Notes: generated by a model from the letters alone, not told the origin. Positions 25,917 to 35,553 are shown, counted from the first letter of the stretch. The stretch is 64,000 nucleotides of DNA from Sphingomonadales bacterium (GCA_009995225.1 JAACPW010000017.1:1-64000), one strand, 5' to 3'. Translations and numbers: made by a program.

Positions 25917-28900
25917 GCCGCGCAGGATTGGCCCGCTTGTCTATTCCATCGCCGCCCACAGGGGTTTTGCCGATGCGCTGGTCGCGGGCCTTGTGCCGCG
26001 ATACCGCGAGCCGGGCTTCGGCCTTGCGCGCCTGACGCTGCTGGTCCCGTCGAGCCGCGCAGCGCGCACCTTGTCCGAAGCCTTTATCCGGCACGCGGGG
26101 GACACGGGCGAAGGCGGTCTGCTGATGCCGCGCATGATTGCGGTGGGAGATCTCGATCTTGATGAGAAGCTTGGCGCCGCGCTCGATCCGCTGGGCGCAG
26201 GCGATATTCCGCCCGCAAGCGACCCGGTGGCGCGTTGGCTGACGCTGGATCGGCTGATTGCAGAAGAACGCGCGTCTGAAGGCATGGAGCCGCTGCCTGG
26301 CCGCGCGCGGCTCAATCTGGCGCGCGAAATGGCGCGGACGATGGACAGGCTGCTGGTCGAAGAGAAGGCACCGGAAGACCTTTGGGCCGAACCTGTTCTC
26401 GATCAGTTGGGCAACCTTGCTGACCACTGGAAGCGTTCGATCCGGCTGTTTGCGCGTGTGAACGCCCGCTGGCAGATCGAACTGGCCGAACGCGGCGAAG
26501 TTGATGCGGCCACGCGGCGCAACCTGCTGTTCGATCGCGCCGCACGCCGTTGGAAAGACACGCCGCCGCCGCATCCGATTGTTGCCGCGGGCGTGACCAG
26601 CGCATCGCCGGCGCTGGCGCGATTGTTGCGGGTGGTGGCTGCGCTTCCGGCGGGCGCGGTGGTGCTGCCCGATCTCGATCTGGCCATGGACGATGCGGCA
26701 TGGACCGAACTGGGCCTTGCCGGCGCATCCGAAGAACCGGGCGGGCCGGTTTTTGCTGCCGGTGACGCGCTCAGCCATCCGCAATATCACCTGAAGCTGC
26801 TGCTCAACCGCATGGGCGTGAACCGCGCCGAGGTGCAAGCGTGGCACCGGCGCGGCCTTGCGGCTGCCGAACCGTCGCGTGCCCGCGCAATTTCCTCGCT
26901 GTTTCTGCCCCCGCAGGCGAGCCGTGCGTGGATCGATCTTGGAGCAGACCGGCGGCGCTTGTCGGGTGTGCGGCTGCTTGCCAGCGCCACTGTTGAGGAG
27001 GAAGCGCAGGCCATCGCGCTCTTGGTGCGTGAGGCGCTGGAGCAACCGGAAAAGCGCATTGCTATCGTTACAGCGGATCGCGGTCTGGCGCGGCGAGTGG
27101 CGCAGCATCTGGAACGCTGGAACATCACCGCCGACGATTCGGCCGGACGCCCGCTGGCGCTGACCCCGGCAGGGCGGTTGTTCGGGTTGCTTGCGGAAAT
27201 TGCGGCTAATGGGCCTGAGCCGTCCAGCCTTGTAGCGGCTTTCGGACACCCGCTGGTGCGGGGATATGACACGCAAGCGCGTCAGGCATGGCTCCTGGGT
27301 GCGCGGACCTTTGATCGTCACTTGCGCGGGCCTTCGCCTGCGCCGGGGATGGAAAGCCTGCGCAAAACCGCTGCCAAGGCCAAGATCGACGAATGGTGGG
27401 CCGAGGCCGAAGGTCTGCTCGCGCCTTTGCTCGATTGGCCGCGGGAAATCTTGCTGGCCGATGCCTTGACCAAGCTGGCTGACACGGCCGAATCCTTTGC
27501 CCAGACGCTGGTGTGGGAGCGGGAGGATGGCCGCGCGCTGGGCGCAATGGTCGAAGAATTGCGCGGGACCGCAGAGGTTGCAGGCACCACGATCGAAACG
27601 GCCGATCTGGCCGGCATCCTGCGTGACTGCATGGAGGCGGTGGCCGTACGGCCCGGCTATGGCGGGCACCCCCGTGTGGCTATCTACGGCCTGCTCGAAG
27701 CGCGCATGGCGCGGGCCGATCTAGTGATCTGTGGCGGGCTTAACGAGGGAACCTGGCCACAGCCCCCCGGCGCCGATGCCCTGCTGGCCCCGGCCATTCT
27801 CCGGGCCTTGGGCGTGCCGGGGGCGGAGTTCCGGATCGGTCTCGCCGCCCATGACCTTGCCGGCGCGATGGGCGCACCCGAGGTTGTGCTGAGCCGCGCC
27901 ACGCGCGATGCCGAGGGGCCGACGCTGCCTTCGCGCTTCCTGCTCAGGGTCGAGGCGCTGCTGGGCGATGATCTGGACAAGGAGCACCGTGAGCGCGCCA
28001 TCGCGGCGTTGCTGCCGCATCTTGACCGGAAGCGCCCCGCCGCGCCTGAATATCCGCGTCCGGCGCCCGATCCATCGCCCAGGCAGCGTGACGTGCTGAT
28101 CAAGGTGACGGCGCTCGACCGGCTGCTGGGTGATCCGTACCAGTTTTACGCGCAGGCCATCCTCGGTCTGCGGCAGCTTCAGCCGCTTGCTGCCGATCCC
28201 TTCAGCGATCCGGCGCTGCGCGGGACGCTAGTGCATGGCATTCTCGAAAAGTGGCACAAGGCGAAGTCCACGCAGCCCGGCCTCACTCTGGCGCCTTTTG
28301 CAGCGGATTGTTTCGAGGCCGAGCGCGTCCACCCCCTGTTCCGCGCATTGTGGCAACCGCGTCTGATCGCCGCGATGGAGCGTTTCGAGCAATGGGTTGT
28401 CGAAGCTGAGGCGGCAGGCCGTACCGTTCTGGCAAGCGAGATTGACGGGGCGATGGTGGTGGACGGCGTCAAGGTCATGGGCCGCGCCGACCGGATTGAT
28501 CGGTTGGCCGACGGCCGCCTTGGCATCGTCGATTACAAGACCGGTGCACCGCCCGCGAAAAAGCAGGTCATGGCTGGCTATGCGTTGCAGCTCGGGCTTT
28601 TGGGTATGATCGCGCAATCCGGACAATTCGCTGACGTAAAGACAAGTCAGGTGGTGAAGGGCGAGGCTGCACGCTTTGAGTATTGGTCGCTTGGCAAGGC
28701 GAAGAAGGAAGATGGTTTCGGCTACCGCGACACTCCGATGAAGGAGGAAAAGGCCCGCACAGGACTGCTGCCCGACGAATACCTGCCCTTTCACGCTGAA
28801 AAGCTGTCTGAAGCTATCACGCTGTTCATCAAGGGCCGCAAGCCATTCATCGCGCGCGAGAATCCCGATTACAATGGCTACAACGAATATGATCACCTGA

Positions 28901-28965
28901 TGCGGCTTGAAGAATGGCTGGTGCGGATGACCGGGCCTGACGACAAGGGCGGGGAAACGGCATGA
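25909..28965 (+). CDS. addB: Double-strand break repair protein AddB
   Basis: 1018 residues, GTG start overlapping murU. AddB is the second subunit of the AddAB helicase-nuclease that resects double-strand ends to Chi-like sites for RecA loading. It has a degenerate N-terminal helicase-like half, a middle region with REDGRALGAMVEEL and VAIYGLLEARMARADLVI, and GGLNEGTWPQPPGADALL. The C-terminal RecB-type nuclease domain is near residue 865 (RADRIDRLADGRLGIVDYKT), with the D...E-x-K-like VDYKTG catalytic motif. This is the alphaproteobacterial AddB type (about 1000 aa). Its stop overlaps the addA start by 4 nt. Confidence 0.93.
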   Translation: MAEPRRIGPLVYSIAAHRGFADALVAGLVPRYREPGFGLARLTLLVPSSRAARTLSEAFIRHAGDTGEGGLLMPRMIAVGDLDLDEKLGAALDPLGAGDIPPASDPVARWLTLDRLIAEERASEGMEPLPGRARLNLAREMARTMDRLLVEEKAPEDLWAEPVLDQLGNLADHWKRSIRLFARVNARWQIELAERGEVDAATRRNLLFDRAARRWKDTPPPHPIVAAGVTSASPALARLLRVVAALPAGAVVLPDLDLAMDDAAWTELGLAGASEEPGGPVFAAGDALSHPQYHLKLLLNRMGVNRAEVQAWHRRGLAAAEPSRARAISSLFLPPQASRAWIDLGADRRRLSGVRLLASATVEEEAQAIALLVREALEQPEKRIAIVTADRGLARRVAQHLERWNITADDSAGRPLALTPAGRLFGLLAEIAANGPEPSSLVAAFGHPLVRGYDTQARQAWLLGARTFDRHLRGPSPAPGMESLRKTAAKAKIDEWWAEAEGLLAPLLDWPREILLADALTKLADTAESFAQTLVWEREDGRALGAMVEELRGTAEVAGTTIETADLAGILRDCMEAVAVRPGYGGHPRVAIYGLLEARMARADLVICGGLNEGTWPQPPGADALLAPAILRALGVPGAEFRIGLAAHDLAGAMGAPEVVLSRATRDAEGPTLPSRFLLRVEALLGDDLDKEHRERAIAALLPHLDRKRPAAPEYPRPAPDPSPRQRDVLIKVTALDRLLGDPYQFYAQAILGLRQLQPLAADPFSDPALRGTLVHGILEKWHKAKSTQPGLTLAPFAADCFEAERVHPLFRALWQPRLIAAMERFEQWVVEAEAAGRTVLASEIDGAMVVDGVKVMGRADRIDRLADGRLGIVDYKTGAPPAKKQVMAGYALQLGLLGMIAQSGQFADVKTSQVVKGEAARFEYWSLGKAKKEDGFGYRDTPMKEEKARTGLLPDEYLPFHAEKLSEAITLFIKGRKPFIARENPDYNGYNEYDHLMRLEEWLVRMTGPDDKGGETA

Positions 28966-31900
28966 GCGGCGGTAACGGTCTTGTCTTCCCTCTGAAGGAC
29001 AATCAGCTGCGTGCAGCTGACCCGGATGACAACGTGTGGCTGTCCGCCTCGGCAGGAACGGGAAAGACGCAGGTTCTTTCGGCTCGTGTGCTCAGGCTGC
29101 TGCTGCGCGAGGATGTGGCGCCGTCCCAGATCCTGTGCCTGACCTTTACCAAGGCGGGCGCAGCGGAAATGGCGAACCGCATCAACGCAGTGCTGGCGCG
29201 CTGGGTGCGCCTGCCTGCCACGGTTCTCGCAAGGGAGCTGGGCCATCTGGGCGCGGATATCGACCCCGAAACGCAAGAGCGGGCGCGCAGTCTGTTTGCG
29301 AGCGTGCTCGATTGCCCCGGTGGCGGGCTGCGGATCGACACGATCCACGCGTTCGCCCAGTTTCTGATTGGCAATTTCCCCGAAGAAGCGGGCCTTTCGC
29401 CGGGCACGCGGCTGCTGGATGATCGCAGCCGGGAATTGCTCGCCCGCGATGTGTTGACCGATCTGTTCGAAGATGCCGAACGGACGAATGACGTGCGTAT
29501 GCTCGACGGCATAGCGGACTTCACCACCCGCAAGGATCCCGCCGCGCTGCACAAGTGGTTGATGCGGGCGGCCGAAGCGCAGGATCTGTGGGATGGACCA
29601 TCGGGCTGGCAATCTCCTGTGGGCGGACGGGTGCGCCAGACCCTGGGTATTCCAGCCGACGCAGATGAAGCCTGGGTCAGCGAGCCGCTCCACCCCGATC
29701 TGTTTCCCGATGATACCCTGATGGCGATGCTTCCGGCGCTCGACGGGTGGAAGGCGAAGACGGGGCAGGAGGCTGCGGCCTTTCTGCGTCAGTGGCTTGC
29801 GCTTGACCTGTCTGGGCGCGAGGCTGCGGCGTCGGGGTTTCGCAAAACCATCCTCAAGGCCGACGGGACCCCGCGCAAGATGGACGCGCCGGCAAAGACC
29901 CACCCCGATTTTTCCCGGAATCAGGAGATCGTGGCCAAGGCATTGCAGGAACACGAAGACCGCCGTGCCTTGCTGGCCTGCGCCGAGATCGTCACCAGCG
30001 CGCTTGAAATCGGCCGTGCCTTCGCGGTTCGGTGGGAAGCGCGCAAGGCCCGCGAGGGGCTGCTCGATTTCTCCGACCTCATCCGCAAGGCCGCGGCCCT
30101 GCTTGGCCAATCCGAAGCGGCGGACTGGATCCGCTACAAGCTCGATCGCCATTTCGACCACATTCTGATTGACGAGGCGCAGGACACCAACCGCAGCCAA
30201 TGGGACATCGTCGAGGCTTTGATCGACGACTTTTTCGCTGGCGAGGGCGCGCGCGGCGACAAGCTGCGCACGATCTTTACTGTGGGCGATTACAAGCAGG
30301 CGATCTTCGGCTTCCAGGGCACCAGCCCGGAGAACTTCGCGCGCGCCAAGCAGCGGGTGCATGCGCGCATCACCGCGGCGCAAACCGGCATCCGGCAGAG
30401 CCGCGTCAACCGCCGCGAGCCGGGCTGGCAGGATCTCGACCTCGGATTGTCGTTCCGCACCGCCGATATCGTGCTCGGTTTCGTCAACCGCATGATTGCG
30501 GCGCTGGGCTTTCCCGCCTTCGGCCTCGACCGCGCGCCCGCCGACCACAAGGGAGCCAAGCGCCCCGGACTTGTGACGCTGTGGCCGCCTGTCGCACCCA
30601 AACAGGGCGAGGCAACCGATGAAGACGACGATGGGGACGACAGCGACAACCGCGACTGGCTGCCGCGCCACGACACACTGCTTGCCGAGAAGATCGCAGA
30701 TCAGGTTTATCGCTGGGTCGGCGGGGCCGATCCCTTCGTGCTGGCCAAAGGCACCCACCGCCATGCGCAGGCTGGCGACATCATGGTGCTGGTACGCCAG
30801 CGCAAGGAGCTGGCAGCGCAGATCGTTGCGAAGCTCTACGCCAAGGGTGTGCCGGTGGCGGGCGTGGACCGGCTGCGTCTCGGCGCACCGCTCGCGGTGA
30901 AGGACGTGCTGGCCGCCTTGCGTTTTGCGGTGCAGCCGCAGGATGACTTGTCGCTGGCCAACCTGCTGGCCTCGCCACTGGGCGGATGGACGCAAGGCGA
31001 CATCCTCGCCCATGTACCGCGTCTCGACAAGGTACGGCTCTGGGACCACCTGCGCCGCACGGATGCGCCTGCTTTCGTGGCCGAGACAGCTGACCGATTG
31101 CGCGATCTGCTGCGCCGCGCCGATTACCAGACCCCGCAGGCGTTGATCGCCTGGCTGCTGACCGGTCCGTGGCAGGGCCGGGCGCGATTGGTGGAACGGC
31201 TCGGCGCGGAGGCCAATGATCCGCTCGACGAACTCGTCAACGCCGCCTTCGCCTACGAGGCGGAGCACTGGCCCAGCCTTGCCGGGTTCATCACCTGGTT
31301 CGATGCCGGGACCGGCGATCTGAAACGCGATTCGGACAGCGCGAGCGGGCAGGTGCGGGTGATGACGGTGCACGGGTCCAAAGGGCTCCAGGCGCCGATC
31401 GTGATCCTGGCCGATGCCACTGGCGCACCCGGCGATGCGGGCGATCTGACGCTCGAAGACAATCCCCTTGGCCAGATGCACGATCGCATCCGTGACGTGC
31501 CGCTGCCCCCGCTTTCCAAGGACGAAAGGAAGGGCCGGATTGCCAAAGCCGAGGCGGCGAAGAAGGCGGCGGCTTTGCAGGAGCATTGGCGGCTGCTGTA
31601 TGTCGCCATGACCCGCGCGGAAGAGGCATTGTTCATCGGCGGATCGCTCAACAAGACCGAAGCGAAGAAGGGCGTTCCCCACGATGACAGCTGGTATGCG
31701 CGCCTAGCCCCGCTGTTCGAAGGCGATGAACTGACCGATCCGGTTTGGCACTGGCGCAAGGAATGGGGCGAGCGGGCCGAGCCGCTGGTTCCCGATGATG
31801 CCGCCGCAGCAGGGGAGGGCGCACCGCCTGCCCTGCCGCGCTGGATGACCACCCCGATCGGCCCCGAACCGCGCCCGCCGCGCCCGCTTGCACCATCAAG

Positions 31901-32492
31901 CGCAGGCGAGGATGGCGGCGCCGCCCCGCCGCTGCCGCCCGAAGCCACCCGCCACGCGGCGCGGCGCGGAAGCCTGATCCACAAGCTGCTCGAACGCCTG
32001 CCCGATGTCCCGGCGGCAGACCGTGAAGGCGCGGCGCGCGGCTGGCTGGAACGGCAGGCCGGCGATCTCGATACCACGCTGCGTGACGAGATGCTGTCAG
32101 CGGCACAAGGCGTGCTCGACCACCCGGATTTCGCTGCGCTGTTCTCGCCCCTTGCGCTGGCCGAAGTTCCGCTGGCTGCGACGGTCGACGGCGTGGTGGT
32201 GGCGGGCACGGCGGACCGTCTGCTGATCGAGGAGGAACGGATCACCGTGGTCGATTTCAAGACCACGCGCCGCCCGCCTGCCGGCATCGACGCGGTCCCT
32301 GTCGCTACGCTGCGTCAGATGGCGGCCTATGTCGCGGCGCTTGAGGCGATCTATCCGGGACGCGAGGTGCGCGCCGGTGTCCTCTACACCCACGCTCCGC
32401 TGCTGCTTGACCTGCCGCCCGAAACACTGGCCGCGCACAAGCAGGCGTTGCAGACGACGCAGCAATCCTTATCGCTGCCCGATATTGAGTGA
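28962..32492 (+). CDS. addA: ATP-dependent helicase-nuclease subunit AddA
   Basis: 1176-residue UvrD-type SF1 helicase. Q-motif DNQLRAADPDDNVWLSASAG, Walker A AGTGKTQVLSARVLRLL, motif Ia LTFTKAGAAEMANRI, Walker B/II LIDEAQDTNRSQW, motif III VGDYKQAIFGFQG, motif V VHGSKGLQAPIVIL, motif VI LLYVAMTRAEEALF. The C-terminal nuclease domain ends with ERITVVDFKTTRRPP (catalytic D...E-x-K equivalent). All helicase motifs look intact, so AddAB is functional by sequence. It is the last of the overlapping genes; trxA follows after 72 bp. Confidence 0.96.
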   Translation: MSGGNGLVFPLKDNQLRAADPDDNVWLSASAGTGKTQVLSARVLRLLLREDVAPSQILCLTFTKAGAAEMANRINAVLARWVRLPATVLARELGHLGADIDPETQERARSLFASVLDCPGGGLRIDTIHAFAQFLIGNFPEEAGLSPGTRLLDDRSRELLARDVLTDLFEDAERTNDVRMLDGIADFTTRKDPAALHKWLMRAAEAQDLWDGPSGWQSPVGGRVRQTLGIPADADEAWVSEPLHPDLFPDDTLMAMLPALDGWKAKTGQEAAAFLRQWLALDLSGREAAASGFRKTILKADGTPRKMDAPAKTHPDFSRNQEIVAKALQEHEDRRALLACAEIVTSALEIGRAFAVRWEARKAREGLLDFSDLIRKAAALLGQSEAADWIRYKLDRHFDHILIDEAQDTNRSQWDIVEALIDDFFAGEGARGDKLRTIFTVGDYKQAIFGFQGTSPENFARAKQRVHARITAAQTGIRQSRVNRREPGWQDLDLGLSFRTADIVLGFVNRMIAALGFPAFGLDRAPADHKGAKRPGLVTLWPPVAPKQGEATDEDDDGDDSDNRDWLPRHDTLLAEKIADQVYRWVGGADPFVLAKGTHRHAQAGDIMVLVRQRKELAAQIVAKLYAKGVPVAGVDRLRLGAPLAVKDVLAALRFAVQPQDDLSLANLLASPLGGWTQGDILAHVPRLDKVRLWDHLRRTDAPAFVAETADRLRDLLRRADYQTPQALIAWLLTGPWQGRARLVERLGAEANDPLDELVNAAFAYEAEHWPSLAGFITWFDAGTGDLKRDSDSASGQVRVMTVHGSKGLQAPIVILADATGAPGDAGDLTLEDNPLGQMHDRIRDVPLPPLSKDERKGRIAKAEAAKKAAALQEHWRLLYVAMTRAEEALFIGGSLNKTEAKKGVPHDDSWYARLAPLFEGDELTDPVWHWRKEWGERAEPLVPDDAAAAGEGAPPALPRWMTTPIGPEPRPPRPLAPSSAGEDGGAAPPLPPEATRHAARRGSLIHKLLERLPDVPAADREGAARGWLERQAGDLDTTLRDEMLSAAQGVLDHPDFAALFSPLALAEVPLAATVDGVVVAGTADRLLIEEERITVVDFKTTRRPPAGIDAVPVATLRQMAAYVAALEAIYPGREVRAGVLYTHAPLLLDLPPETLAAHKQALQTTQQSLSLPDIE

Positions 32493-32564
32493 CGGCGCGG
32501 GCGCATTAGATTGCAAACACATCACCGGTCGCCCTATGGTCGCCGGCAAAAGGAGATACAGATT

Positions 32565-32885
32565 ATGGCAACCGTCAACGTGACCGATGCAAGCTTCAAG
32601 GCCGATGTGCTGGACAGCGACACCCCCGTGCTGGTGGATTTCTGGGCGGATTGGTGCGGCCCCTGCAAGATGATCGCCCCCGCACTGGAGGAAATCAGTG
32701 ACGAGCTTTCGGGTCAGGTGAAGATCGCCAAGATCGACATCATGGAAAACACCGATATCGCCGCGCAGATGGGTGTGCAGTCGATCCCGCTGATGGTGCT
32801 GTTCAAGAACGGCGAAGCGGTTGCGCGCAAACTGGGTGCGGCGCCCAAGGGTCAGCTCAAGGCGTGGCTCGAAAGCGAACTGTGA
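32565..32885 (+). CDS. trxA: Thioredoxin
   Basis: 106-residue cytoplasmic thioredoxin with the redox motif WCGPCK in VDFWADWCGPCKMIAP, the cis-Pro in QSIPLMVLFKNGE and GAAPKGQLKAWLES at the C-terminus. The ATG at 32565 is preceded by AGGAGA (8-nt spacing). It lies at the end of the divL-addA block, as in many alphaproteobacteria. It donates electrons to ribonucleotide reductase, methionine sulfoxide reductase and peroxiredoxins such as the one at 19.2 kb. Confidence 0.98.
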   Translation: MATVNVTDASFKADVLDSDTPVLVDFWADWCGPCKMIAPALEEISDELSGQVKIAKIDIMENTDIAAQMGVQSIPLMVLFKNGEAVARKLGAAPKGQLKAWLESEL

Positions 32886-32925
32886 TCCGCACGTTGCGGG
32901 GACCGTCTCGTCTCTGACAGCAAGG

Positions 32926-32962
32926 CTGTTGGAGACACATGAGACACTGTCCAGAAACAGAA
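32926..32962 (+). repeat. 37-bp dispersed repeat, copy A
   Basis: CTGTTGGAGACACATGAGAC at the start and GAAACAGAA at the end. It is 35/37 identical to the copy at 46737-46773. The two differences flank a GTCC tetranucleotide as T..A here and A..T there. It lies in the 176-bp gap between the convergent trxA and hisN genes; TTGTAGGAAA follows about 85 bp later, as it does about 90 bp after copy B. Confidence 0.85.
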
Positions 32963-33061
32963 TTCCTGCCTCCCGCTCAGCGGCGCTGATGGGGGCAGGA
33001 TGGTGCGCAGCGCAGGTCATGCGGGCGATGCTGGCACCCCCGCAGCTTGTAGGAAAGTGTC

Positions 33062-33874
33062 CTAGCCCAAAGCCCGACCCACAAATTCGTCCCAGATAGC
33101 CGGGCTGGACGCGCCGACGAGGCCCGTGAGGGTATCGTCGCGTCCATGCTCGTCCACCCGGTAGGCGCTGCCATCGCGCCGCGCGGCCTTGCCACCGGCC
33201 TCGTTGAGCCACAGCACCCCTGCGGCATGGTCCCAGGCCAGCGTGCGCTTGAAACTGGAAATGTCGTTTTCGCCCAGCGCAAGACGCGGATATTGTTCGG
33301 CGGCGCAGCGCGGAATGTCGACCAGCGTATAGTGCGGGGCGAGCATTGCATCGACCGTCGCTGATTCTTCGGGTGTCAGGAAGATGCGGCTGACGGCGGT
33401 GACGGGAGGCTCTTGCCCCGTGGTGCGCGCCACGATCCGCTCGCCATCAACGAAAGCGCCCTGACCTTCGCGGGCGTGACAGAGGCGGTCCTTGATCGGA
33501 TCGTAAATCCATCCCGCCACCGCGCGGCCCGCATCGGCCAGCGCGATGATGATCCCGAACGGCTCCTTGCCTTGCGCAAAGTTGGCGGTGCCATCCAGCG
33601 GATCGATGATCCAGCACTGGCCGGACAGGTGATCGAGCACCGCCTTGTCGGCGTGAACCGCTTCCTCGCCCACCACCGCTACGCCGGGGGCAAGCCGTGT
33701 CAGCGCCTCGGTAAGGAAGGCTTCCACCTCGCGGTCGACGATGGTGACGGGGTCGTCCACGCCCTTCATCTCCACCTCGCCTGCGGCCAGATTGCGGAAG
33801 CGCGGCAGCATTGAACGTTGCGCGGCAAAGCGCATCAGATCGCGGATTTCTGCATCCAGTGCGGAGAGGCTCAC
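33062..33874 (-). CDS. hisN: Inositol-monophosphatase family, probable histidinol-phosphatase
   Basis: 270 residues from the GTG at 33874, overlapping the argJ stop (GTGA). Metal-binding motifs of the IMPase superfamily are complete: VVGEEAV (Glu), IDPLDGTANFAQG (D-P-x-D-G-T), and LAWDHAAGVLWLNEAGG (W-D-x-A-A). The usual substrate in alphaproteobacteria of this type is histidinol phosphate (last-but-one phosphatase of histidine synthesis), but inositol-1-phosphate or 3'-phosphoadenosine phosphate cannot be excluded from sequence. It is cotranscribed with argJ. Confidence 0.85.
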   Translation of the reverse strand: MSLSALDAEIRDLMRFAAQRSMLPRFRNLAAGEVEMKGVDDPVTIVDREVEAFLTEALTRLAPGVAVVGEEAVHADKAVLDHLSGQCWIIDPLDGTANFAQGKEPFGIIIALADAGRAVAGWIYDPIKDRLCHAREGQGAFVDGERIVARTTGQEPPVTAVSRIFLTPEESATVDAMLAPHYTLVDIPRCAAEQYPRLALGENDISSFKRTLAWDHAAGVLWLNEAGGKAARRDGSAYRVDEHGRDDTLTGLVGASSPAIWDEFVGRALG

Positions 33875-35097
33875 GAGCGGTAATCCGCATTGATCGCAAT
33901 GTAGCCGTGGGTCAGATCGCAGGTCCACACCGTCGCGTGGCCTTCTCCAAGTCCCAGATCGACCGCTATGTCGATATCCTCGCCCTTGAGATGCGCGGCC
34001 ACCGGGGCTTCGTCATAGTCATCGACCGGCAACCCGTTGCGCGCAGCCCAGATCCCGCCGAACGCGATGGAGAGCTTGTCGCGATCCGCTGGTTCGCCCG
34101 CCTTGCCCACGGCCATGACCACGCGGCCCCAATTGGCGTCCTCGCCCGCGATCGCGGTCTTCACCAGCGGCGAATTGGCGATGGCGAGGCCGATGCGGCG
34201 GGCGCTGTCATCGCTGGCCGCACCTGACACGCGGATAGTGATGAATTTGGCCGCGCCCTCACCATCGCGCACAACGAGTTGGGCGAGATTACGGCACACA
34301 TCAGCCAGCGCCGCCGCAAAGGCATCGGCGCCGGGACTGTCCCAGCTTTCGATCCGCGCATTGCCCGCCTTGCCTGTAGCGAAGACCATCACGGTATCGC
34401 TGGTCGAGGTGTCGCCATCCACCGTGATGCAACTGAAGGTCGCCGCATTGGCGCGCTCCAGCGCCTCTTGCAGGAAGCCTGGCGCAATATCGGCATCGGT
34501 GAAGACATAGCCCAGCATCGTGGCCATATCGGGCGCAATCATGCCGCTGCCCTTGATGATTCCGGCGAGTTCCACGCGCGTGCGGCCGATCATGGCGCTC
34601 GCGCCCGCGCCCTTGGCAAAGGTGTCGGTGGTGCCGATGGCGTTGGTGGCGTCTTCCCAGCCGCACGGCTGTGCCACCAGAGCAGCGGCGATTCCGGCGC
34701 GGGCCTTGTCGATAGGCAGGGGCACGCCGATCACGCCGGTGGAGGAGACGAAGACGTCGTCGATGCCGCAGCCCAGCGCCGCGCTGACCTGCGCCTGGAT
34801 CGCCTCGACCGCCTCACGCCCGCGCCAGCCGGTGAAGGCATTGGAATTGCCCGCATTGACGATCAGCGCCCGCGCGCGGCCCTGTTTTACCGCCTCACGC
34901 CCCAGTTCAACCTCGGACGATGCGCAGGCGCTCTTGGTAAAGACGCCCGCGACGCTGGTGCCTTCGGCAAGGTCGGCAATGGTGAGGTCGCAGCGATCCC
35001 AGGCCTTATATTGCGCGCGGGCGACGCGCAGGGTCACGCCTGCGATGGCGGGCAGTTCAGGAAAGGGGCGAGCCAGTGGTGAGCGATCGATCTGCAT
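33871..35097 (-). CDS. argJ: Bifunctional ornithine acetyltransferase / N-acetylglutamate synthase
   Basis: 408 residues from the ATG at 35097 (MQIDRSPLARPFPEL). ArgJ recycles the acetyl group from N-acetylornithine to glutamate. The precursor self-cleaves before the nucleophilic Thr in APDMATMLGYVF, which is present. Other conserved blocks: VNAGNSNAFTG, SSTGVIGVPLP, the catalytic region AIGTTDTFAKGA, and CITVDGDTSTSDTV. Three to four upstream in-frame codon starts exist, but the sequence before this Met is not family-like. It heads a two-gene unit with hisN and diverges from the small exported protein at 35185 across 87 bp. Confidence 0.96.
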   Translation of the reverse strand: MQIDRSPLARPFPELPAIAGVTLRVARAQYKAWDRCDLTIADLAEGTSVAGVFTKSACASSEVELGREAVKQGRARALIVNAGNSNAFTGWRGREAVEAIQAQVSAALGCGIDDVFVSSTGVIGVPLPIDKARAGIAAALVAQPCGWEDATNAIGTTDTFAKGAGASAMIGRTRVELAGIIKGSGMIAPDMATMLGYVFTDADIAPGFLQEALERANAATFSCITVDGDTSTSDTVMVFATGKAGNARIESWDSPGADAFAAALADVCRNLAQLVVRDGEGAAKFITIRVSGAASDDSARRIGLAIANSPLVKTAIAGEDANWGRVVMAVGKAGEPADRDKLSIAFGGIWAARNGLPVDDYDEAPVAAHLKGEDIDIAVDLGLGEGHATVWTCDLTHGYIAINADYRS

Positions 35098-35184
35098 GGC
35101 CCACGCCTCTAAGCCCGAGCGCGGGCGCAGTAAATCGGCAAAGCTGGTGGACGAAACGCGCATCATTGCTTATCTGGATACATC

Positions 35185-35460
35185 ATGACCCGGCATATTC
35201 TCGCCTTTCTGGCCTTGATATCTGGCTTGGCTGCGTTCGGCAGCCCGGCGCAGGCGTCTTTGGCCGAGGCTTTGGCTTGCGGGTCGAGCATTGCCGCTGC
35301 TGCCGGAGACGAGGTTTCGGGCAGTGAAAGCGTTGCGGCGCAGCCGGCACCCGCCACGATCAGCGCCACCCGCGCGATCGAAGCGCCGCGCATGGCACCG
35401 GACACGCCGGAGGCTCTGCGTCTGCCGGTTCTGATGGGTATCGAACGCGCCTTCGAATAG
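35185..35460 (+). CDS. Small exported protein upstream of secA (unknown; secretion-monitor candidate)
   Basis: 91 residues. The signal peptide MTRHILAFLALISGLAAFGS ends with the cleavage site AQA-SLAEA. The mature part is short and low-complexity (Ala/Ser/Pro-rich), with a C-terminal stretch EAPRMAPDTPEALRLPVL then MGIERAFE at the very end. It has no recognised domain. The stop lies 122 nt before the secA ATG, with a 14-bp hairpin in between. In gammaproteobacteria secA is preceded by SecM, a secreted arrest peptide whose stalling unfolds an mRNA hairpin. The arrangement here is similar, though there is no real sequence match to SecM or to RAPP-type arrest motifs. It may simply be an unrelated secreted protein. 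Confidence 0.7.
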   Translation: MTRHILAFLALISGLAAFGSPAQASLAEALACGSSIAAAAGDEVSGSESVAAQPAPATISATRAIEAPRMAPDTPEALRLPVLMGIERAFE

Positions 35461-35489
35461 GCGCGCTTTTCCCGTTCCCTTCGTGATTT

Positions 35490-35553
35490 CCGGCGCACCG
35501 GGCCTGATGGCCGCGCCGATTACCCCCTAATCCGTTTCGGGCCCGTGCGCCGG
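35490..35553 (+). promoter_or_regulatory. Long mRNA hairpin between the small exported gene and secA
   Basis: CCGGCGCAC (35490-35498) pairs perfectly with GTGCGCCGG (35545-35553). After a one-base bulge the helix continues with GGGCC (35500-35504) against GGCCC (35540-35544). The loop is about 35 nt. It ends roughly 17 nt before the secA ribosome site (AAAGG near 35569-35573). No T-run follows, so it is not a typical terminator. Confidence 0.6.

Noticed and set aside
28893..31682. 929-codon open frame antisense to addA
   Set aside because: Runs opposite to a protein with all helicase motifs; its own translation is Arg/His/Gln-rich low-complexity without domains, as expected from the mirror frame of a GC-rich gene.
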